Shown here: positions 7,582-17,585 of the stretch, piece after piece
Numbering within the stretch: position 1 is the first letter of the stretch
Layout of the letters: each line of letters begins with the position of its first letter
Source: Leptolyngbya subtilissima AS-A7
GTDB taxonomy: Bacteria > Cyanobacteriota > Cyanobacteriia > Phormidesmidales > Phormidesmidaceae
Reading direction: 5' to 3'
DNA: 64,000 nt
Assembly (NCBI RefSeq): GCF_039962255.1
Contig: NZ_JAMPKY010000005.1
Span: forward strand, 186,001-250,000
Position numbers and translations under genes: made by a program
Notes under the pieces: generated by a model
Seen by the model: only the letters and a program-made list of their open reading frames with translations
What the model was told of the DNA's origin: nothing
Databases searched by the model: none

Positions 7582-9621
7582 ATGGGCACTGGGAATCAGG
7601 GATTGGGTTGGGGCAAGTGGGCGCAATGGTCGAGGATTTTTCCTCTGGGGCAAAGGCTCACCTTGGGTTTGATCGGCTCCACACTGACCGTGAGTACCAT
7701 GCCGCCCCTGGCTACCCACGCCGCCGAACCCGAAGCTTGGCAGCACCTGCCCAACAACACCGCCCTAGTGCTGCTGATCGACACGACCACCGACACCTGG
7801 GGGCAGCTCAGCCAGTACCAGCTCTTCAAGCTGTTGGACGAGGAACAGGGATTGACTCCAGCCCTACCGGGGTTGCCCTACCTGCCCTACGGAATTGACT
7901 TTGACAGCGAAGTGGCTCCGTGGATTGGCGACACGGCTGTGGTGGCTCTGCTGCCGGTACAGCCTGGGGAGACGACAACGATTGCCGATGCCTCGATCAT
8001 GGTGGCCCCGGTCGCTAACGCTGAGGCCTTTGCCGCCTTTCGCGATACCTTTTTTGAGCTGCAAGGTGAGGCCCCTGAGATTACCTCCGCTTTGGGCACC
8101 GAGATTTACTTTTGGCCCACCCCTGACTTCGACGACTGGTCTGAGCCAGTCATTCCTGAAACCTTTGCCCCTACTGAAACTGACCCCTGCGATTGGGAAT
8201 CTGACGACTGGGAGTCTGAGCCGGATCTAGAAGTTCTAGACGGTCCTAGCCCCGACATGGGGGAGACCGAGGTTGTGCCCCTCAAGTCCTACCCTGCGCC
8301 GACGCAAATTCTGCGCTTTAACGAAGCCGTGGGGCTACCTCTCACCGTCAAATCTTTCCACGAAGAGGAGGAGTTTGAGGTCGAGGTGCCGGTGCCCCTG
8401 CCGGAGTTTGGCCCCAGTGGGTTGGCTGTGGCCTTTCTGCCCGATGCCCTGATTACGGCAGAAAACCCCGCCGCCCTTGAGCAATATCTGCGTCTGCGCC
8501 AGAGCGAAGCCCAAAACTCCCTCGGCGATAGCCGAGAGTTTCAGCGCACCTTGGCCAATCGACAGCGCACCCAGGCGCTCTTTGCCGTCTACGGCAACGC
8601 CCTTGAGTTGCTGAACTATGACCTCTCGGCAACCACCCTACCCGCCGCCGAGCTGCCGCTGCCTTTCCCCACGCCCCCCACTAGCCTGGATGACGAGACG
8701 CTGCAAACCCTGCGATCGCTCAACTTTGGCGGCACCCTAGAGGCGCTGGTGTACCCCATGGCTACCGGCATGCAGTTTCGGGGCCGCTACTACTACGATG
8801 CGGTGCCGTTTACCTTTGGCCTCACCCCCACGGTGGCCAATGCCGACAGCCCCCTAGAGCTACTGCCCGCCTCGACCTTTGTAGTCATGAGCGGTCGCAA
8901 CATTGCGGGCTTTTGGCGCACTGTGGCCAGCATTTTGGATCAGGCTAGCGACTTTACCCGAGACGGGCTCGCCACGGTGCGCGCTGGGTTTACCCTCTTC
9001 ACCGGACTTGATCTGGACGACGATGTCTTCGGCTGGATGGATGGGGAATATGCGATCGCCGCCTTCCCCGCCGAGGGTGGCCCCTTGCAATATGTGGGGC
9101 TAGGGCTGCTGCTGCAAACGAGCGCTCGCCCCACCGCCGACCGCACTCTAGCAGCAGTGGATGACCTGCTGCCCAACGTTGGCTTGACCGTCAACCCCAG
9201 AACCGTCAACCAACGGCTCGCCACCAGCTGGGAGCTATTTTCTAGCTTGAGCGGTGACTACGTGCCCGACCTCAGCGTGGGTAGCCACGGCTGGGTCACC
9301 GACGATACTCTGGCGATCACCTCTGGCGCGGTGCCGATGGCGAGTGTTTTGGCCCCCTCGCCCCACGACCCCCTCGCTGACTTTTTCCTGTTTGACGAGG
9401 CAACAGCGACCTTTCCCACTCCCAACGACGGCTACTTTTATTTGAATGTGGGCGCGACCTTGGCCCTGGCCTACGAGGTATTTGGCTTCCATGACGACCC
9501 TAGTTTCAATGTCGCCAAACCCTATCTCGGCAGCCTGCGCAGCCTCAGCGCCACCACCGCCCTCACGGCCAACCACATGGAGCTTCAGGGCCAGCTCGGC
9601 CTCGCTCCCCGCAGAGATTAA
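7582..9621 (+). CDS. DUF3352 domain protein, probably exported
   Basis: This large protein (679 residues from the ATG at 7582) belongs to the cyanobacterial DUF3352 family of unknown function. A hydrophobic stretch (about residues 20-40, LTLGLIGSTLTV) followed by ATHAAE looks like a signal peptide. The rest is soluble, rich in acidic residues and proline, with an acidic insert near residues 200-230. GGAG lies about 10 bases before the ATG; TTG (7549) and GTG (7564) upstream in frame are alternatives. It is read in the same direction as mutY and the glycosyltransferase, with short gaps. A periplasmic or surface location is inferred. Confidence 0.75.
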   Translation: MGTGNQGLGWGKWAQWSRIFPLGQRLTLGLIGSTLTVSTMPPLATHAAEPEAWQHLPNNTALVLLIDTTTDTWGQLSQYQLFKLLDEEQGLTPALPGLPYLPYGIDFDSEVAPWIGDTAVVALLPVQPGETTTIADASIMVAPVANAEAFAAFRDTFFELQGEAPEITSALGTEIYFWPTPDFDDWSEPVIPETFAPTETDPCDWESDDWESEPDLEVLDGPSPDMGETEVVPLKSYPAPTQILRFNEAVGLPLTVKSFHEEEEFEVEVPVPLPEFGPSGLAVAFLPDALITAENPAALEQYLRLRQSEAQNSLGDSREFQRTLANRQRTQALFAVYGNALELLNYDLSATTLPAAELPLPFPTPPTSLDDETLQTLRSLNFGGTLEALVYPMATGMQFRGRYYYDAVPFTFGLTPTVANADSPLELLPASTFVVMSGRNIAGFWRTVASILDQASDFTRDGLATVRAGFTLFTGLDLDDDVFGWMDGEYAIAAFPAEGGPLQYVGLGLLLQTSARPTADRTLAAVDDLLPNVGLTVNPRTVNQRLATSWELFSSLSGDYVPDLSVGSHGWVTDDTLAITSGAVPMASVLAPSPHDPLADFFLFDEATATFPTPNDGYFYLNVGATLALAYEVFGFHDDPSFNVAKPYLGSLRSLSATTALTANHMELQGQLGLAPRRD

Positions 9622-9682
9622 GGGGTAAAGAGGGCCAAATCCCAAGCCTCGCTAGAATAGGTGCCATGCAAGGGTCACTACT

Positions 9683-10486
9683 ATGACGGAGCCAGTGCTT
9701 CAGGCTAGGCGCATTCTTAAAACTCGGGTGGATGCCACCAGCTACACCGATGCCTGCGATCGCATTCAGACCTGGGCCACCACCGGGCGATCATGCTACG
9801 TAGTCGCCGCCAACGTCCACGTCGTGATGACCGCCTATTGGGATGCTCAATACCAGCGCATTCTCGAGGATGCGGCCCTAGTCACTTCCGACGGCATGCC
9901 CCTAGTGATGGGGCTGCGGCTGCTGGGGGTGTCCGGCCAGAGCCGGGTGTATGGGCCGGATTTGATGCTGGCCTGGTGCGATCGCGCTGCCCACTTAGGT
10001 CTGCCCATCTACCTCTATGGCGGCACTGTCCCCATGCTGGAGAAGATGGCCACTTCCTTGCAGCAGCAATTTCCCGGCCTGTCCATTGTGGGCACCCATG
10101 CCCCACCCTTTCGCCCGCTCTCAGCCGAAGAAGCCGCTGCCGATGTGGCGCGCATCAACCAGTCGGGGGCGCGGGTGGTGTTTGTCGGCCTAGGCTGCCC
10201 CAAGCAAGAGCAGTGGATGCACCGCTACCAGGGCCAGGTCAACGCTGTGATGATCGGCGTTGGGGCTGCCTTTAGCTTCTTTAGTGGTGATGTCTCCCAG
10301 GCTCCCCGGTGGATGATGCGCCTGGGCCTGGAGTGGCTTTACCGCTTTGGCCAAGAACCCCGCCGCCTGTGGCAGCGCTATTTAGTGAACAACCCTATGT
10401 TTGTAATCTTGTTTGGGGCGCAGGTAGCTAAGTATAGGTTGTGGGGAGCGCGGGACAACGAAAAGGGTTCAGGATTTAAGGTTTAG
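9683..10486 (+). CDS. WecG/TagA/CpsF family glycosyltransferase
   Basis: Enzymes of this family transfer an N-acetylmannosamine-type or related sugar to a lipid-linked sugar during surface-polymer synthesis. The 267-residue protein shows the family signatures: ANVHVV (about 43-48), TSDGMPLV (about 71-78), YLYGG (about 111-115) and VGLGCPKQEQWM (about 168-180). It opens a polysaccharide block with the sugar transferase and two ligase-like proteins. The last codons and stop fall inside a dispersed repeat (10463-10540), so the tail EKGSGFKV is probably repeat-encoded. Confidence 0.88.
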   Translation: MTEPVLQARRILKTRVDATSYTDACDRIQTWATTGRSCYVVAANVHVVMTAYWDAQYQRILEDAALVTSDGMPLVMGLRLLGVSGQSRVYGPDLMLAWCDRAAHLGLPIYLYGGTVPMLEKMATSLQQQFPGLSIVGTHAPPFRPLSAEEAAADVARINQSGARVVFVGLGCPKQEQWMHRYQGQVNAVMIGVGAAFSFFSGDVSQAPRWMMRLGLEWLYRFGQEPRRLWQRYLVNNPMFVILFGAQVAKYRLWGARDNEKGSGFKV

Positions 10487-10540
10487 GGTTCACGGTTGGT
10501 CTATACCCTTAAACCCTGGACCTTGCGCCTTAAACCCATC
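10463..10540. repeat. Dispersed GGGTTCAAGG-type repeat, copy 1
   Basis: The stretch AAGGGTTCAGGATTTAAGG with TTTAGGGTTCA, followed by inverted partners CCCTTAAACCCT and CCTTAAACCC, matches the repeats at 37407, 41254 and 57772. Each copy lies at the 3' end of a gene; this one supplies the stop codon of the glycosyltransferase. Confidence 0.65.
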
Positions 10541-10594
10541 CTCCAATGATGGATTCTCAGCACAATTGCGGAATACTAGGGCAACCTCATCCCT

Positions 10595-12079
10595 ATGCGT
10601 CTGCCCCCTGCTATGGATTGTCATCGTGCCGTACCCGCCGTGATGCAACAGCGGCCCCGCTACCGTCAAGATCTTCGCGCCCCCCGCAGGCTCAGGCTTC
10701 AGCTGCGCGACGCCTTTACTGGGCCTGGGCGGCGGGGGCTGGTGCTTCTGGCTACGGATATTCTTTCCCTAGGGCTGTCGTGGCACATTGCGCGATCGCT
10801 CAATCAGTTTTTCTCCCCAATTCCGGCCCAGCTCGTATGGTGGACCTGGCTGGGGCTGCCCAGTCCGTTTTGGGTGCTGGTGGCCTGTGCTGTGGGGCTA
10901 TTTGCCTACGGCGGCCTCTACGACACTAATTCCCAGGGGCAAAAGCACCTGCGGGCAGGCAAGCTGCTCAGCCTGGTGTACCTGAGCGCGCTGGTGTTGA
11001 TGTACTTCTACGACCCCAAGCTGGATTTGCCGCGATCGCTCTTTTTCTCGGCTTGGCTCAGCGGGGTGGGGCTGGTGGTGGGGCTACGGCTAGTGGCAAC
11101 GCTGCTGCTGCGCCCCCTCACTCAGGCCAAGGTGCCCTCCTCAGTCTTTTTGATTGCCCCAGCCCCCCGGCTCAAGCGCCTGGCTGACGTGCTCTCTCAG
11201 CGGGCCAAGGTGCCGGTCATTGGGGCAGCCCTGGCTACTACTGCCAATTCTGCCACCACCTATCAGGCGATTTTGGCCTCCGGGGCCACCCTGGTGCTGG
11301 CCGAAAGCATTCCCTCCGCCGACCTAGCTTCTGAGCTGTACTGGAAGCTGCGGCGGGCGGGTATCGCCATGCAGCTGCTCCCCACCAGCCGCGACATGCT
11401 CTATCGCCGGGGCACCCCCGAAACTGTGGCTGGCCTTCCCACCCTACGCCTTGATGCCCCCCTGATGGGCGGCTGGGACTACCGCTTCAAGCGCTGGATG
11501 GATTACCTGGGGGCAGGCCTAGGCGTGATCGCCCTGGGGCCGGTGCTGCTGGGCATCGCTTTGGCCATTCGCCTCGACTCAACTGGACCGATATTCTTTC
11601 GTCAGGAGCGGGTGGGTCTGCACGGCAACATCTTCCAGGTGTGGAAGTTTCGCACCATGGTGGTCGATGCGCCTCGGCTTCAGGCCGAGCTAGAGCAGCA
11701 CAACGAGTCGGCGGATGGGGTGCTGTTCAAGGTCAAGCACGATCCGCGCATTACGCGGGTAGGTCGCTTGCTGCGTCGCACTAGTCTTGATGAGTTACCC
11801 CAGTTGTTTAACGTGCTCTGCGGCCAGATGAGCTTGGTGGGGCCGCGCCCGTTGCCGGTGCGCGATGTGGCCAAGTTCGACGGTTGGCACAACATTCGTC
11901 ATCAGGTGCTGCCGGGGGTGACGGGGCTATGGCAAATTTCGGGTCGTTCTGACATCGACACTTTTGACGATGTGGCCCGCCTTGACTTGCACTACATCGA
12001 CAACTGGTCGCTGAATTTGGATCTAGAAATTCTCACCGCCACCCTAGGAATTGTGCTCTGGGGCAAGGGGGCCTATTGA
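10595..12079 (+). CDS. Polyprenyl-phosphate sugar phosphotransferase (priming glycosyltransferase)
   Basis: This enzyme type loads the first sugar phosphate onto the lipid carrier at the inner membrane. The 494-residue protein has a basic N-terminus, about four membrane segments (residues 45-170), a central soluble domain, then a membrane helix near 305-325 and the bacterial sugar transferase domain (about 300-490). In that domain DSTGPIFFRQERVG, KFRTM, RRTSLDELPQLFNV and MSLVGPRP are conserved. The last bases overlap the TTG start of the next gene, pointing to translational coupling in an exopolysaccharide operon. Confidence 0.9.
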   Translation: MRLPPAMDCHRAVPAVMQQRPRYRQDLRAPRRLRLQLRDAFTGPGRRGLVLLATDILSLGLSWHIARSLNQFFSPIPAQLVWWTWLGLPSPFWVLVACAVGLFAYGGLYDTNSQGQKHLRAGKLLSLVYLSALVLMYFYDPKLDLPRSLFFSAWLSGVGLVVGLRLVATLLLRPLTQAKVPSSVFLIAPAPRLKRLADVLSQRAKVPVIGAALATTANSATTYQAILASGATLVLAESIPSADLASELYWKLRRAGIAMQLLPTSRDMLYRRGTPETVAGLPTLRLDAPLMGGWDYRFKRWMDYLGAGLGVIALGPVLLGIALAIRLDSTGPIFFRQERVGLHGNIFQVWKFRTMVVDAPRLQAELEQHNESADGVLFKVKHDPRITRVGRLLRRTSLDELPQLFNVLCGQMSLVGPRPLPVRDVAKFDGWHNIRHQVLPGVTGLWQISGRSDIDTFDDVARLDLHYIDNWSLNLDLEILTATLGIVLWGKGAY

Positions 12080-14682
12080 CCGCCGATTCTTCCCCACCAC
12101 TAGGGGCAACCGATGCTGGCGATGCAGAGGACTCAGGGATAAACCATCGTCGAAATTGGGCTAGCCAAAAGCCGGGACTATGGCTAGTTGGAGGACTGGT
12201 GTTACTTACCTTTAGCTGGCTGCCTCTGAGCTACTACCGCATGGTGGGCTGGGCCTGGATTTTGCTATGGCAGGCGGGCAGCATGGCGCTGTTGGTGGGG
12301 CTGTGGCGTCGGCTGCGCTGCCCAGAGCCTTTGAGAACTGATGCAGAGCGAGAATCTAGCTCAGAACCAGGACGGGCATTCTATGCCTTGGGCTACGGGC
12401 TAGATTGCGTGGCGCTGGGAATGGGCATTGTCCTGGCCTTGTCGGCCTTGGTGTCACCGTTTCCCCGAGTGGCGCTGTGGAATGTGAGCCTGGTAGTGAC
12501 CTACGTTGCGGTGCTGTACTTCTACCGCAACGTGGTCGATCGCAGCTGGCTGAGTCGCCTGCGGCTGTGGTGGGGTCTGGTCGTGGTGGCAGCGGGGGCC
12601 GCAGTGGTAAGCCTGGCCCTATGGCGGCCCGACAACGCCATGTGGGCGGCAGATAGCTTTCTAACGGCGCTGCGCAACCATCAGCCCCTCGGGCACCACA
12701 ATTTTGTGGGGGGCTATTTTGTACTGATGCTGCCTCTGGCAGTGGCGGCGGTGGTGGCCACAACGGGCTGGCTGCGAGGCATCTGGATAGCTTCCGCCGG
12801 ACTGATCTTGGTGGCATCATACGTCAGTGGGTCGCGGGGAGCAGCGCTAGGGTTGGTGGTATGGCTGCTAGTCACTTGGCTGAGCCGCTTTAGATACCTC
12901 AAACCCTCCCAACGCTGGCGCTGGGGTTTGGCTGGGTTGGGGGGAGCCGTGGCTCTAGGATTGGCTCTGGCCAGCAATCCTCGCATTCGTGCCTGGTTTA
13001 GCGCGGGCGGCATGACCGACGGCCCCACCCTCGATCGCTGGTTTATGCTGCGATTGGGCGGCAACATTCTGCGCGATCGCCCTCTGTTTGGCGTTGGCCC
13101 CGGTGTCATGAGTCGGGTGTCAAACCTCTACCGCCCGATTGAAACGGGGGCGGGCCTGGAGCACATTCAGCAGCTCCACAACACTCCGGTGCAGATCGCG
13201 GGAGAGCTAGGACTAGTCGGGTTAGGGATATTTCTAGCTGGAATTGTGCTGATTCTGCGATTGTGGATTCGGCTTTGGCGGCAGCCACTTGAAGCCACAG
13301 ATCGAGCGCTACTGGGGGGCATTGGCGGCAGCCTGCTGGCCTATGGAGTCTCTAGCCTGACCGATTACCAGCTGGAGAATATCCCCATTGCGGGCGCGCT
13401 GCTGGGGATCGTCGTGCTGCTGCTGCCGTTAGGCGATCGCTATCTACCCATGGCCACACCTTTGGGAGGGGATGCTAGACGGCGATCACGTCTGGCGGTT
13501 TCTCTATGGCTGGGGCTGCTGCTGACGATCTGGTTGCCCTTTACCCTTACCGTGGCCTACAGTGCTTTGGCCGACAGAGCATTCTACAACCAGCGGCTCA
13601 ACTTAGCCGACACGCGCTGGTACAAAGCCTATCGGCTGAGCCCATGGGATCCGAGCGCCTCGGCAGTGGCCACTGAAGCGCTGTGGGGTCTCGACCAGGT
13701 GTTAAGCAGCTCTGACGCTGAAGATAATGTGCGATCGCTGCTGCTCGACTACGCCCATCAGGCCCAACAAGCTGCCCCCAACGATGCCTGGTTTAACCAC
13801 AATCTAGCCGTTTTACACCAGACTACTGACCCGGCAACCGCTCTGCCCTACGCCGCCCGTGCCGTGCAGCTCATGCCGCGCCACCGCCACTACGGCTACT
13901 GGCTATTGGGCGATCTGCTGCTGAAGACGGGGAATGAAGCGGGTGCGATCGCCGCCTTCACCCTAGAAGCCCTGGTTAACCCCGCCGCGCTGATCTATCC
14001 CCAGTGGAAAGCCGCGCCATATCAGGCAGTTTATGCCTCTGTGGTGCAGGCTACCCTCGCCGAATACGATGCCCTACTTGCCGAAGTTGCTCCTGGCGAG
14101 GCAGGCTTTGCCACCCTTTACGAAACCCGCGCCCTACTCGCCTGGTGGAGCGAGCAACCCCTCGTAGAAGTCGATCCCAGCTTGCTGCGGCCGGTGGTCT
14201 CGGGGTTGCTGCTAGCCGACTCTGACCCCGATGCGGCTCTGAAGGCGATCGCGCCCCACCTGCGCCTAGGGCAGCCGCCCTCTGAGCTACGGCTGCTCGC
14301 CGCCTGGCTTGACCCCAATACCTATTCCGCTAGCTCCGCCCCGCTCCAAGGTGCCCCACCCGACCGAGACACCTTGCTCATCCAAGAAAGCCTTGGAATC
14401 GAACCTCTGCGCCTATGGCTTACCGCCGTCGTCACAAACCCAGAAGAGGGCTATCGAGGGTCGCTCACCTTTGCCTACCGCAACTACCAGGCCAAACAAA
14501 TTACCCTCATGCTGGCGCCGCAAAACCTCCAGCGCTATACCCTAGTAGCCAAGCTCAACCTCTTTCCTTCCTGGCCAAGGGAATTTCCACCCCTCGATCG
14601 CCGCATCGAAACTCTGTGCACCGAGGCCCTGGGGCTACCCCACCCCACCCACAACCACTTTCGCCTCTCAAATTTAGATTAG
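12076..14682 (+). CDS. O-antigen ligase/Wzy-like membrane protein with TPR tail, first of two
   Basis: The 868-residue product has about 11 hydrophobic segments over residues 30-500. A Wzy_C-type core follows the pattern seen in O-antigen ligases and polymerases: GHHNFVGGYFVLMLP near residue 208, then SGSRGAALG, and LHNTPVQIAGELG near residue 375. The C-terminal third (about 510-860) is soluble and helical, with TPR-like pairs such as WFNHNLAVLHQTTDPATALPYA. The TTG start overlaps the previous stop; no in-frame ATG occurs before the first helix. The next gene is a paralogue. The role is likely polymerising or ligating the glycan made by this block. Confidence 0.8.
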   Translation: MTADSSPPLGATDAGDAEDSGINHRRNWASQKPGLWLVGGLVLLTFSWLPLSYYRMVGWAWILLWQAGSMALLVGLWRRLRCPEPLRTDAERESSSEPGRAFYALGYGLDCVALGMGIVLALSALVSPFPRVALWNVSLVVTYVAVLYFYRNVVDRSWLSRLRLWWGLVVVAAGAAVVSLALWRPDNAMWAADSFLTALRNHQPLGHHNFVGGYFVLMLPLAVAAVVATTGWLRGIWIASAGLILVASYVSGSRGAALGLVVWLLVTWLSRFRYLKPSQRWRWGLAGLGGAVALGLALASNPRIRAWFSAGGMTDGPTLDRWFMLRLGGNILRDRPLFGVGPGVMSRVSNLYRPIETGAGLEHIQQLHNTPVQIAGELGLVGLGIFLAGIVLILRLWIRLWRQPLEATDRALLGGIGGSLLAYGVSSLTDYQLENIPIAGALLGIVVLLLPLGDRYLPMATPLGGDARRRSRLAVSLWLGLLLTIWLPFTLTVAYSALADRAFYNQRLNLADTRWYKAYRLSPWDPSASAVATEALWGLDQVLSSSDAEDNVRSLLLDYAHQAQQAAPNDAWFNHNLAVLHQTTDPATALPYAARAVQLMPRHRHYGYWLLGDLLLKTGNEAGAIAAFTLEALVNPAALIYPQWKAAPYQAVYASVVQATLAEYDALLAEVAPGEAGFATLYETRALLAWWSEQPLVEVDPSLLRPVVSGLLLADSDPDAALKAIAPHLRLGQPPSELRLLAAWLDPNTYSASSAPLQGAPPDRDTLLIQESLGIEPLRLWLTAVVTNPEEGYRGSLTFAYRNYQAKQITLMLAPQNLQRYTLVAKLNLFPSWPREFPPLDRRIETLCTEALGLPHPTHNHFRLSNLD

Positions 14683-14831
14683 TCTGACGAACAGCCCGCC
14701 ATTTCAGCCCCTCCCTCCTCTGCCCCTTTTTTTCTAAAAAGGCCGAGCGCAAAGCATTGACTTCGTAAATGGGCTAAGAACGCCACCTGCCCACCCCCAC
14801 CCATCTACCCCCTTACCCATCTACCCCAGCC

Positions 14832-17390
14832 ATGCCCGAGGATGCCCTACCCCAACCCGCTGCCCAAGACCCCAGCGACGGCACCCTACTGGCCCTGCTG
14901 ATAGGGGCATTCTTTACCATTTTCACCCTGCTACCGGGCAGTAGCACCCTGATAGTGTCGTGGCCCTGGGTATTTTTGTGGCAGGTAGGGCTGACTCTAC
15001 CGATGCTCTGGCTGCTGTGGCAACTGTGGCACCGGCCCCTTAGTCGGTTGGGGAACGGGTTTGACTGGGTGGCCCTGCTGGCCATAGCCGGGCTGGTAGT
15101 CTCGACGCTAGGGGCAGAATTTCCGGCCCAGGCGCGGTGGTATGGGTGGGCGGCGGTAGGGGCGATCACCGCGTTCTACGCCCTCGGCAGCTGGCTCCGC
15201 TATCCCCAACGTTTTCACATCCTGCTGCGCTTTCAGGGCTACCTAGCTCTGGCGTTCATTCTGCTCAGTCTGTTGCTGTGGACCACACAGATCTATCAGC
15301 CTGAGCTAGCTCGGTTGTCAACGCTTCAAGGCTACGGCGTTAACCAGACGTTTAACTTTGAGCTCACTAGCCTGCGCAACTGGCAGCCCATTGGCCATCA
15401 AAACTACGTAGCGGGCTATCTGGTGCTGGTGCTGCCTTTACTAGCAGGGTTGGCTTGGAGCGATCGCGGCTGGCGGCGATGGCTATGGCTGGTGGGTATG
15501 GTTCTCGGCTTGCTCAACCTCTACACCACCAGCTCGCGCGGCGGCTGGCTGGCGCTCATGGTGACCGGATTGATTGCGGTGGGTATTTCCCTACTCTACA
15601 ACCGTCTGCCTCGGCCCCTGGCGTTGGCTATCGGCGGCACCGCCTTGGGGTTAGGAGTCTTAGGCGTCATCGCCAATCCCCGGCTGCGGCAGGTGCTGAG
15701 CAGCCTGGCCCAGGGTAACTTTGTTGGAGGGGAACTGTCTTATCGAGTGGTGACTAACGCTACGGGGTGGCGCATGGGCCTGAGCCGTCCCTTTACTGGG
15801 GTGGGACCGGGCAGTGTGCCGCTGGTCTACCAAAAGTATCGTCCCCACTGGGCTGGGCGCGATGCTGAGCTACAGTTTCAGCTGCACAGTACCCCGGCGC
15901 AGTTGTGGGGCGAACTGGGCCTTTGGGGAATTGCCGTAGCACTGACGCTAGTGCTAGTGCTGGTGCTTCTAACGGTGCGATGGATGCGGCGTGGCGCTCA
16001 GGATACCCCCGCTGGGCTGCCCCCGGTGTTGGTGTGGAGTCCGCTGGCGGGGCTGTTTGCTTTTGGGCTGATGAGCTTGACCGACTATCAGCTGGATATT
16101 CCGGCGATCGCAGGCACTCTGGCCCTCTACCTGGCCGTGCTCGCTCGCACCTTTAACCCCGTTTCCACAACCGAGGACAGCGGTGCAACCCCGCGACGCC
16201 ATCGGCTTATTGCCGGGGTTGGCCTCGGCCTGACGCTGGCCATGACCCTCTGGCTCGTGCCTGCCTACCGTGCCTGGGGCGCTGCCAGCAGTGGCTTCTC
16301 GGCCCTCACTGCCGAACCTGTCGATATCGATCGCTTTGCCAACCAGCTAGAGCAGGCCCACAAGCTGGCTCCTTGGGAGCCCTACTATCCCTATCAGCTG
16401 GGCTACCACCTAGGCGAGTTTGCCCTGCAATCGGCCGCTAACCCGCCCCTGCGTCAGGTGCTGCTTGACGATGCGATCGCCTGGTTTAAGACCGGCAACC
16501 AGGCGGTGCCCTACCAGGAGTTTGGCCAATCGAACCTGGGCTGGCTTCAGGTTGAAAAGGGTCAGTTCGCTGAGGCTGAGTCCTCGTTTAGGGAGGCGAT
16601 CGCCCTAGTGCCGGCTAAAATGGGCGTGTTCTTTGGCCTGGGGTTCGCTTGCCTGCAAACTGGCAACCGCGACTGCGCCACAGAGGCCTTCGCCTTGGAG
16701 GCCATCCGCCATCCTGCCCTGATCACCAGCCCTCTGTGGCGAGTGGAAGGCTTTGCCGATGTCTACCCTGCTATGCTCGACCAGGTTGAACAGCGCTACG
16801 ACGAACTGATTCAGCAGGCCAAAGAACCCACCTTGAGCAGCTTTTTGCACCAGGCCCGGGGTAGTTTGCACTGGTGGCGCGGCGATGTGGCGGGGGCGAC
16901 CGAAGACTGGCAGACCAGCGGCAGCGACCTCCAGCAGGGCTTTCTCACCCTGGGGACAGAGCAGCCCGTGGATGTCAGCACCTGGCCCGAAACCCCAGCC
17001 AAGTACGCAATTCTTGCCTGGCAAACCCCCGATCAGCGCCAAGCGCTGCTAGAGAGAGCCTGGGTTACCCAGCTCGAAGATATTGATGACCTGGCTCAAG
17101 CCTTGCCAGAGCCCCAAATTATTACCCAGCTTGTGGCCAGCATGGAGACAGCTACAGACTTCACCGACTGGCTTCAGCGTACGGCACCCAGTTGGCAGCC
17201 CCGCAGCCAGCGCCTGGGCTTTGGGGTGCTTAGCCGCCACATTGATGGGCCTAACCCGTCGGACTTTCTGCCTCGGGTAGAAAACATTCCTGTGGTGCAA
17301 TTTTTCGAGCCGTTGTTCACCTCACCAGTGTTCTTGCCAGCGTTGGATAGAGCTTTGGAACCGTATCAGGCGAGGTTGCAAGGGCAATAG
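14832..17390 (+). CDS. O-antigen ligase/Wzy-like membrane protein with TPR tail, second of two
   Basis: The 852-residue product has the same architecture as its upstream neighbour: a multi-spanning N-terminal half with GHQNYVAGYLVLVLP, TTSSRGGWLAL and LHSTPAQLWGELG, then a soluble C-terminal part with clear tetratricopeptide repeats (for example YQEFGQSNLGWLQVEKGQF and GVFFGLGFACLQTGN near residues 560-620). The aligned motifs show a tandem duplication followed by divergence. The spacer before it carries a CCCATCTACCC repeat. It ends the polysaccharide block and is followed by a terminator hairpin shared with nrtD. Confidence 0.8.
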   Translation: MPEDALPQPAAQDPSDGTLLALLIGAFFTIFTLLPGSSTLIVSWPWVFLWQVGLTLPMLWLLWQLWHRPLSRLGNGFDWVALLAIAGLVVSTLGAEFPAQARWYGWAAVGAITAFYALGSWLRYPQRFHILLRFQGYLALAFILLSLLLWTTQIYQPELARLSTLQGYGVNQTFNFELTSLRNWQPIGHQNYVAGYLVLVLPLLAGLAWSDRGWRRWLWLVGMVLGLLNLYTTSSRGGWLALMVTGLIAVGISLLYNRLPRPLALAIGGTALGLGVLGVIANPRLRQVLSSLAQGNFVGGELSYRVVTNATGWRMGLSRPFTGVGPGSVPLVYQKYRPHWAGRDAELQFQLHSTPAQLWGELGLWGIAVALTLVLVLVLLTVRWMRRGAQDTPAGLPPVLVWSPLAGLFAFGLMSLTDYQLDIPAIAGTLALYLAVLARTFNPVSTTEDSGATPRRHRLIAGVGLGLTLAMTLWLVPAYRAWGAASSGFSALTAEPVDIDRFANQLEQAHKLAPWEPYYPYQLGYHLGEFALQSAANPPLRQVLLDDAIAWFKTGNQAVPYQEFGQSNLGWLQVEKGQFAEAESSFREAIALVPAKMGVFFGLGFACLQTGNRDCATEAFALEAIRHPALITSPLWRVEGFADVYPAMLDQVEQRYDELIQQAKEPTLSSFLHQARGSLHWWRGDVAGATEDWQTSGSDLQQGFLTLGTEQPVDVSTWPETPAKYAILAWQTPDQRQALLERAWVTQLEDIDDLAQALPEPQIITQLVASMETATDFTDWLQRTAPSWQPRSQRLGFGVLSRHIDGPNPSDFLPRVENIPVVQFFEPLFTSPVFLPALDRALEPYQARLQGQ

Positions 17391-17527
17391 CAGGTTTTGC
17401 TGGCGCGGCGCTAAATCTTGAGCGGGCAAATGCCGTTTGCCCCCTACGTTGGGTTTTGGCGTTAAACCCCGAATCTAGGCCCGCAACGCCCATTCAATTG
17501 ATCCGTAGAGGCGTTGGCGCAGCCAAT

Positions 17528-17563
17528 CCAAAGGCTTCAGGGCGAATGTCCTGAAGCCTTTGG
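17528..17563. terminator. Bidirectional hairpin between the polysaccharide block and nrtD
   Basis: Perfect 14-bp arms (CCAAAGGCTTCAGG at 17528-17541 and its complement at 17550-17563) enclose an 8-base loop. It lies between convergent genes. There is no long T tract on either side, so the terminator role is an inference. Confidence 0.6.
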
Positions 17564-17585
17564 TGGTAGCAAATGGGATTTGGCC

